Shown here piece after piece: positions 7,361 through 12,164 of a stretch of 12,164 nucleotides of DNA (positions are counted from its first letter, which is position 1; every line of letters begins with the position of its first letter). The position numbers were made by a program, and so were the translations under genes. This stretch comes from Bacteroidota bacterium (GTDB taxonomy: Bacteria > Bacteroidota > Bacteroidia > Bacteroidales > VadinHA17), in assembly GCA_030613125.1 (NCBI GenBank), contig JAUWMO010000070.1, positions 1 to 12,164 of the forward strand, written 5' to 3'. The notes beneath the pieces are model-generated. The model saw only the letters and a list, made by a program, of their open reading frames with translations. It was not told the origin of the DNA and did no database searches.

Positions 7361-8434
7361 TCAATATACTTTACATTCAACTTCTCCAATCATCACCTGC
7401 AGAGCATTTTCTGCCAATGCTTTCATTTCATCTTCCCCCGGATAAACAATCACTCTGGCAATATGTGCAACCATGGTTTTGATATTATCAACCACAGTGG
7501 TATTATGTGCAATTCCCCCGGTAAGTAAGATGGCATCAACAGTTCCTTTCAGCACCGTACTCATGGCACCTATTTCTTTCGCAACCTGATATGCCAGGGC
7601 ATATTGTATCAGTTTTGCTTTTTTATCACCCTGCTCAGCCATTAAACCAACAGTGTAGGCATCATTAGTGCCAAGGTATGCAATATATCCACCATGTCCG
7701 GTGATCATTTTTTTCACTTCATCAAGAGTTTGTTTCCCTGAAAAGCACAATCTTGCCAGTTCCCCTACAGGCAATGTTCCACTACGTTCAGGCCCAAATG
7801 GTCCTTCCCCATCCAGGGCCTGATTTGCATCGATCACTTTCCCCTTGTGATGTGCTCCTACTGATATACCTCCACCCATATGCGCCACTATCAGATTCAT
7901 TTCTTCATAGGCTTTACCTACCAGTTTAGCGTGATTTTGTGCAATCATTTTATGATTTAAAGCATGAAAAATAGAGACCCTATTAAACAAAGGATGTCCC
8001 GAGATCCTGGCAACCTCATGGAATTCATCCACCGTAGTAGGATTTGCAATAAATGCTCTTGCATTAGAAAGAGAACCGGCAATATCATCAGCCAGTAAAC
8101 CTCCAAGACAACTGGCATGTTCGCCATATTTCATAGATCTGAGGTCTTGCTTCATTCTTTCATTTACCTCATACACTCCTGATTCAAGGGGTTTCATTAT
8201 TCCTCCTCTTCCAATCACGGCAGTAATCTCATCCATTCCAACCTCCTCTTTCTTAAGTTCGTGAAGGATGATCTCCTTGCGGAAGGTAAACTGATCAATA
8301 ACACTTATAAATCTTTTAAGTTCTTCAGGAGAATGGCGAACAGATTTCAGAAAACGGGGCTTCGTATTCCTGAATAGTGCAATTTTGGTTGATGTAGAAC
8401 CTGGATTAATCACCAAAATCCTGTGAGTAATCAT
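7361..8434 (-). CDS. buk: Butyrate kinase
   Basis: Catalyses butyryl-phosphate + ADP to butyrate + ATP, the final energy-yielding step of kinase-type butyrate formation, in the cytoplasm. The 357-residue protein is of normal length and belongs to the acetate/propionate/butyrate kinase branch of the ASKHA fold. Visible motifs are the N-terminal phosphate loop NPGSTSTK (residues 10-17), GRGG, HPLFNRVSIFHALNHK, VAHMGGGISVGAH and DGEGPFGPERSG, typical of butyrate rather than acetate kinases, and LTGGIAHN near the end. It is the last gene of the operon, 108 bases after ptb, its pathway partner. Related enzymes also accept branched acyl-phosphates such as isobutyryl- and isovaleryl-phosphate, so the physiological substrate could be wider than butyrate. 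Confidence 0.95.
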   Translation of the reverse strand: MITHRILVINPGSTSTKIALFRNTKPRFLKSVRHSPEELKRFISVIDQFTFRKEIILHELKKEEVGMDEITAVIGRGGIMKPLESGVYEVNERMKQDLRSMKYGEHASCLGGLLADDIAGSLSNARAFIANPTTVDEFHEVARISGHPLFNRVSIFHALNHKMIAQNHAKLVGKAYEEMNLIVAHMGGGISVGAHHKGKVIDANQALDGEGPFGPERSGTLPVGELARLCFSGKQTLDEVKKMITGHGGYIAYLGTNDAYTVGLMAEQGDKKAKLIQYALAYQVAKEIGAMSTVLKGTVDAILLTGGIAHNTTVVDNIKTMVAHIARVIVYPGEDEMKALAENALQVMIGEVECKVY

Positions 8435-8542
8435 AATTTAAAAGGTAGATATAATTTCAAATCAATAATAGTAATTAAAATCAGGAGTATTTATTCCAAT
8501 TTCACCAAATTAGAGAAAGCAGCTTAAAACACCAAGCCAGCA

Positions 8543-9448
8543 TCAGGCCATAAGAGCTGCCAGGGCAATAGAATACAATTTAGTTTTTGAGCTATCACCT
8601 CTTGAGGATAAAATAGCTGGCACTATGGCACCAACTACAATAGCGCCGAGCTCTCCACCGGCCAGTTTGGTATGACACTTATAAAACACATTCCCGGATT
8701 CAATATTGGGAAACAAGATACAGTCGGCATCACCAGCCACCTGAGAACTGATCTTTTTGATCTCTGCACTTTCTCTGTCAATTATTACATCAAGAGCCAT
8801 TGGGCCATCGATAATTGCACCTTCTATCTGTCCTCTTTCACCCATCTTTGAAAGTATTGCCGCATCAACACATGCCTGCATGCCCGGTAAGGTCTGCTCT
8901 GTGGCAGCTAAAACAGCCAGCTTAGGTGTTTCAATTCCCAGGGCTTTAGCAGTCTTAATAAGATAATTGGCAATTGCGATTTTCTCTTTTAATTCAGGAG
9001 CAGGGATGATCGCTACATCTCCTACTATAATAAGTTTATGATAGTTTGCCGGTTCAATTACAGATACATGACTTAATATTGCACCCGGAGGCAGTAATCC
9101 GTTTTCTTTATTAAGTATGGCTTTCATATATTTATCTGTACTCACCAGACCTTTCATTAACAGGTCACCCTCCCCATTATGTATCATCTGAACTGACTTA
9201 AAGGCTGCCTTTGCTTCATCCGGTTCATGAACAATGGTTAAATTTGTTGGATCAATCCCTTCACTATTACAAACCTGTTTAATAATATTCTCATCACCCA
9301 CCAGAATACCTTCAATCAGGTTAAGGTCAACTGCTTTGTAAACAGCCTCAATTGTATGATTATCATTAGCGTAAACTGCTATCAGTCGTTTTTTCCCTTT
9401 TTCTTTAAGGGCATCTATCATATGATCAAGCTTCTTAATCTTTATCAT
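8543..9448 (-). CDS. ptb: Phosphate butyryltransferase
   Basis: Converts butyryl-CoA and phosphate to butyryl-phosphate and CoA, supplying butyrate kinase. The 301-residue protein matches the family length. Recognisable segments are RLIAVYANDNHTIEAVYKA (residues 21-39), LLMKGLVSTDKYMKAIL, GAILSHVSVIE, AAT-EQTLPGMQACVDAA, IIDGPMALDVII and the ending SGNVFYKCHTKLAGGELGAIVVGA-VPAILSSRGDS, shared with phosphate acetyl/butyryltransferases. It is followed by buk, forming the classical ptb-buk pair. Upstream lies a structured 274-base gap after ackA, so ptb-buk may have its own promoter or be controlled by RNA structure; TACTTTG on the - strand (9537-9543) resembles a Bacteroidota -7 box but with spacing one base short. 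Confidence 0.95.
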   Translation of the reverse strand: MIKIKKLDHMIDALKEKGKKRLIAVYANDNHTIEAVYKAVDLNLIEGILVGDENIIKQVCNSEGIDPTNLTIVHEPDEAKAAFKSVQMIHNGEGDLLMKGLVSTDKYMKAILNKENGLLPPGAILSHVSVIEPANYHKLIIVGDVAIIPAPELKEKIAIANYLIKTAKALGIETPKLAVLAATEQTLPGMQACVDAAILSKMGERGQIEGAIIDGPMALDVIIDRESAEIKKISSQVAGDADCILFPNIESGNVFYKCHTKLAGGELGAIVVGAIVPAILSSRGDSSKTKLYSIALAALMA

Positions 9449-9556
9449 TTTATAAGTATAAAGCTTTATTTAAAGTACTGTATGTTAATTATTTGTAAAA
9501 GACTACTATCTAAATCCTCTGGTACTTGTTACCTCACAAAGTATATTATTTTTAAT

Positions 9557-9603
9557 GGTGTTCGGTGAACCGACAGCGCCTAGCGCTGGAGCTCACGAAT
9601 ACC
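9557..9603. repeat. Compact REP-like palindrome in the ackA-ptb gap
   Basis: GGTGTTCGGTGA (9557-9568) pairs with TCACGAATACC (9593-9603) with one bulged G and one G-T wobble. Inside it, CAGCGC (9574-9579) and GCGCTG (9583-9588) form a perfect G-C-rich stem with loop CTA. It is far more G-C-rich than its surroundings and resembles a repetitive extragenic palindrome or a structured RNA element in the ackA-ptb transcript. Copy number elsewhere in the genome is not known. Confidence 0.55.
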
Positions 9604-9627
9604 TTATAAAATTGACTCTTTATGAGT

Positions 9628-9699
9628 AACCCTCATCCTATCAATGGTTGATATATCTTTATACATCAACTTTTGTGGTGCCTTGATAGTATGAGGGTT
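9628..9699. repeat. 72-base imperfect inverted repeat after ackA
   Basis: Arms AACCCTCATcCTATCAA (9628-9644) and TTGATAGtATGAGGGTT (9683-9699) match over 16 of 17 positions. Between them a second hairpin pairs GTTGAT (9647-9652) with ATCAAC (9665-9670), continued by TAT/ATA after a mismatch. It begins 23 bases beyond the ackA stop on the - strand. It may act as a terminator or transcript-stabilising structure for pta-hbd-ackA, or be a small non-autonomous mobile element; no U-tract and no target-site duplication were seen. Confidence 0.55.
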
Positions 9700-9722
9700 T
9701 CAATTGTTTATAATCCAACAAA

Positions 9723-10925
9723 TCATTTTTTGTCTTTAGCAATAAGCATTGTATCCCTGGCAATTACCAATTCCTCATTGGTTGGTACAACCATAATTTT
9801 CACTTTTGAATCTGTACTGTTGATAACAGCCTCCTTACCTTTTACATTATTTTTTTTCTTGTCGATTTTTATACCAAAAAAATCAAAATTCTTACATACC
9901 GCATTTCTGATTGTTGTGGAGTTTTCACCAACACCTCCGGCAAATACCAGAATATCGAGGCCACCCATTGCAGCAATATAAGCTCCGATATACTTCCTGA
10001 TCCTGTAACTATACATTTCAATTGCCAGTGTTGCGCGATCATCACCCTCATTCGCAGCCTGTTCTATTTCACGCATATCTGAAGAAATACCTGACACACC
10101 AAGCATCCCGCTAAATTTATTTATTAATGTATTTGCTGTGGAAATTCTAATTTCCTCTTTCTGCATAACATATGTCAGAACTCCAAGGTCAAGGTCACCG
10201 GAACGGGTCCCCATAATCAATCCTTCAACCGGAGTAAGTCCCATTGAAGTATCAACTGATTTTCCGTTCTTTATTGCAGCCATGGAAGCTCCATTTCCGA
10301 GGTGGCAGGTAATAATCTTTTGCAATTTAAAATCAACTCCAAGTATTTCACAAGCTCTTTGCGAAATGTATTGATGGCTGGTTCCATGAAAACCATATCT
10401 TCTTATTGAATATTTTTTATAAAGTGAATATGGAATTGCATACATAAATGAATAAGCAGGCATTGTTTGATGAAATGCCGTATCAAAAACCCCTACCTGT
10501 ACCACGTCCGGTAACAATTCCAGCATTGCATAGATCCCTTTCAGATTTGGCGGGTTATGTAGTGGTGCCAGATCACTACATTCTTCAAGTTTTTTAATCA
10601 CATCTTTTGTAATAAGAACGCTGGAATAAAATGTTTCACCTCCATGCACTACTCTGTGTCCAACTGCATCAATTTCAGTAAAATCTTTAATGCATCCATG
10701 CTTTTCACTTATTAGAACACCCAGAATATATTCTATCCCCAACTGATGATCAATAATATCACCTTCCAGTGTTACCTGATCACCATCTTCTCTGGTATTC
10801 CTGATAAATGAACCATGCAGGCCTATCTTTTCCACAATACCTTTAGCATAAACCTTACCATCGGGCATATCAATGAGTTGATACTTGATTGAAGAACTAC
10901 CACAGTTCAGGACAATTATCTTCAT
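9723..10925 (-). CDS. ackA: Acetate kinase
   Basis: Catalyses acetyl-phosphate + ADP to acetate + ATP in the cytoplasm, working with Pta encoded upstream. The 400-residue protein has the usual length and all main family signatures: NCGSSSIKYQL (residues 7-17), GHRVVHGGE with Arg91, FDTAFHQTMP with Asp148, RRYGFHGTSH with His180, MGTRSGDLD with Arg241, FAGGVGENS (328-336) and PTNEEL with Glu384. These fall at the same numbering as the well-studied Methanosarcina thermophila enzyme, so it should be active. It follows the dehydrogenase gene by 51 bases and precedes ptb-buk. Confidence 0.97.
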   Translation of the reverse strand: MKIIVLNCGSSSIKYQLIDMPDGKVYAKGIVEKIGLHGSFIRNTREDGDQVTLEGDIIDHQLGIEYILGVLISEKHGCIKDFTEIDAVGHRVVHGGETFYSSVLITKDVIKKLEECSDLAPLHNPPNLKGIYAMLELLPDVVQVGVFDTAFHQTMPAYSFMYAIPYSLYKKYSIRRYGFHGTSHQYISQRACEILGVDFKLQKIITCHLGNGASMAAIKNGKSVDTSMGLTPVEGLIMGTRSGDLDLGVLTYVMQKEEIRISTANTLINKFSGMLGVSGISSDMREIEQAANEGDDRATLAIEMYSYRIRKYIGAYIAAMGGLDILVFAGGVGENSTTIRNAVCKNFDFFGIKIDKKKNNVKGKEAVINSTDSKVKIMVVPTNEELVIARDTMLIAKDKK

Positions 10926-10976
10926 GGTTTTATTCTTTAACTTTTTATTCTATTCTCAATTACAGTATATTCAAGA

Positions 10977-11939
10977 TTATTTAAATTCAGGACAATGGAT
11001 AGATTCATCCACAACTTTACCATGTTTATATTTATAGAAACCTTTTTCGGTTTTTTTTCCAATATTGCCCGTCCTTGCCAGTCTTTTAATTATGGGATTT
11101 GGTTTGAATTTCGATTCGCCAAATTCCTGATACAGATTGTCCATCCATCTGATCACTTTATCGAGTCCTATACGATCAGCCATCTCGAGAGGTCCAAACT
11201 GCATACCAAAACCCAGCCTCATGGTCTCATCAACATGGGTTGCAGAAGCTACGCCTTCCATAAGTATCTCACATGCTTCATTAATGAGGGTTACTATCAG
11301 CCGTGTACTGATATTTCCGGGTGTCTCAATAAGACTGATCACGCTCTTATCCAACATCCTTGCAAACTTTACTACAAAGTCGAAAGCATACTCAGATGTA
11401 TGTAAACCCTTTACAACTTCAACAATTTTTACTGTTGAGGCAGGTGAAAGAAAGTGCATTCCAACAGCTCTTTCAGGATACTCAAGAACCGAAGCCAGAT
11501 CAGATATAATGAGTGTTGAAGTATTGGAAGTAATTATTGTATCTTTTGAGACAACAGCTTCCACTTTCCTGAATATATCTTCCCGCATATCCTTACTGGT
11601 TCCCCGCTTTCTGGAATTAATTGATTCAATAATCAGATCACAATCACTAATGTCATGATATTCTGTAGTTCCATGAATTCTGGATAAAATTGCTCTTTTT
11701 TCACTAAGTGTTAAGCCCCATTTATCTATTACATTATCAAGATCCTGGTTAAGTTCTAAGAAAACCTCAATGATCCTCTCTTCTGAAATATCGACAAAAA
11801 CCACCTCTATTCCATTTTGACTTATAACCCGGGCAATTTCCTGTCCCATAGAACCGCAGCCAATAATTCCAACCTTTTTAAGTGTACCTTTTTTCCTGTG
11901 CCTTTTACTTAAAGCATAATCTTCTAATACTTCACCCAT
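10977..11939 (-). CDS. 3-hydroxybutyryl-CoA dehydrogenase family protein
   Basis: Expected to interconvert acetoacetyl-CoA and 3-hydroxybutyryl-CoA with NAD(P)H in the route to butyryl-CoA. At 320 residues it is longer than the usual roughly 282, owing to a basic N-terminal extension of about 20 residues. The Rossmann motif GCGSMG (27-32) and Asp50 bind the cofactor. Of the catalytic set, Ser141 (NTSTL), His162 (MHFLSP) and Glu174 (KIVEVV) are present, but the segment normally read GFIVNR is GNISTR (208-213), placing Thr212 where the catalytic Asn normally lies. The C-terminal helical domain is complete (FGPLEMADRIGLD, GKKTEKGFYKY). It lies between pta and ackA, with gaps of 33 and 51 bases, so it is almost surely co-transcribed with acyl-phosphate genes. 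Another 3-hydroxyacyl-CoA substrate is possible. Confidence 0.85.
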   Translation of the reverse strand: MGEVLEDYALSKRHRKKGTLKKVGIIGCGSMGQEIARVISQNGIEVVFVDISEERIIEVFLELNQDLDNVIDKWGLTLSEKRAILSRIHGTTEYHDISDCDLIIESINSRKRGTSKDMREDIFRKVEAVVSKDTIITSNTSTLIISDLASVLEYPERAVGMHFLSPASTVKIVEVVKGLHTSEYAFDFVVKFARMLDKSVISLIETPGNISTRLIVTLINEACEILMEGVASATHVDETMRLGFGMQFGPLEMADRIGLDKVIRWMDNLYQEFGESKFKPNPIIKRLARTGNIGKKTEKGFYKYKHGKVVDESIHCPEFK

Positions 11940-11972
11940 TATTATTAGTTTTAATCTCTATTAAATAAATTC

Positions 11973-12164
11973 TCAATTATTAATTCCGGCAGCCTGGTTT
12001 GCGGTTACAGCAATCATGTTAACAATATCGTTAACTGAACAACCCCGTGAAAGATCATTTATTGGTGCAGCCATTCCCTGAAGTACTGGTCCCAGGGCTT
12101 CAGCATGAGCAATACGTTGTATCAGTTTGTATGCTATATTTCCCGATTGCAGGTCTGGAAATAT
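11973..12164 (-). CDS. pta: Phosphate acetyltransferase, C-terminal part (cut by window edge)
   Basis: The last 63 residues are visible: FPDLQSGNIAYKLIQRIAHAEALGPVLQGMAAPINDLSRGCSVNDIVNMIAVTANQAAG. This is the conserved end of phosphotransacetylase, with PDLQSGNIAYKL, GPVLQG, P-NDLSRGCS and the D-V-ITANQA-type ending. The enzyme converts acetyl-CoA and phosphate to acetyl-phosphate for AckA. Its stop lies 33 bases before the dehydrogenase start, so it heads the visible operon. The start is outside the window. Confidence 0.93.
   Translation of the reverse strand: MFPDLQSGNIAYKLIQRIAHAEALGPVLQGMAAPINDLSRGCSVNDIVNMIAVTANQAAGINN

Noticed and set aside
9356..9568. A 70-codon + strand frame across the ptb start and the structured gap.
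   Set aside because: It is antisense to the ptb N-terminus, low in complexity, and ends inside the palindrome.
11137..11658. A 173-codon + strand frame opposite the dehydrogenase gene.
   Set aside because: It overlaps the strongly conserved dehydrogenase on the other strand and its translation has no recognisable features.

Overview
The window looks like chromosome of a member of the Bacteroidota, probably an anaerobic fermenter. Supporting signs are the AT-rich DNA, start codons mostly without a clear Shine-Dalgarno sequence, several lipoprotein or secreted-protein signal peptides, a GH92-type glycosidase, a secreted serine hydrolase with DUF3471-like C-terminal repeats, and a butyrate/acetate acyl-phosphate operon. 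Genus cannot be set from the sequence alone.

Left part (1-5123, all + strand): a complete secreted beta-lactamase-fold serine hydrolase; a GH92 alpha-mannosidase-type gene broken by an internal out-of-frame deletion; a complete SAM-methyltransferase-like protein with a lipoprotein signal; and a short glycosidase-like lipoprotein that also seems to have lost its middle, here in frame. The serine hydrolase gene is bounded by short sequences resembling the ends of an integron gene cassette: the sequence right after its stop is complementary at 11 of 12 positions to the sequence upstream of it, and is followed by a hairpin and a second copy of the boundary motif.

Middle part (5124-7360): a 5' lipoprotein remnant running into the end of a padR gene; an MFS exporter and PadR regulator pair on the - strand; an operator-like block of inverted and direct repeats upstream of the exporter; then a 3' remnant of an AraC-family regulator and a 5' remnant of a glyoxalase/VOC gene. 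With the two internally deleted genes this makes five damaged genes in about 5.2 kb, next to intact ones: an eroding zone, or an assembly artefact.

Right part (7361-12164, all - strand): transcription order is pta (partial, enters from the right edge), a 3-hydroxybutyryl-CoA dehydrogenase, ackA, ptb, buk. Together these give two substrate-level ATP routes: acetyl-CoA to acetyl-phosphate to acetate, and butyryl-CoA to butyryl-phosphate to butyrate, with the dehydrogenase serving the reductive C4 branch. The 274-bp ackA-ptb gap holds two strong palindromic structures, a compact 47-nt hairpin and a 72-nt imperfect inverted repeat. No tRNA, rRNA, CRISPR array or transposase gene was seen. No stretch over 300 bases lacks a gene or a recognisable gene remnant except for the short sites described.
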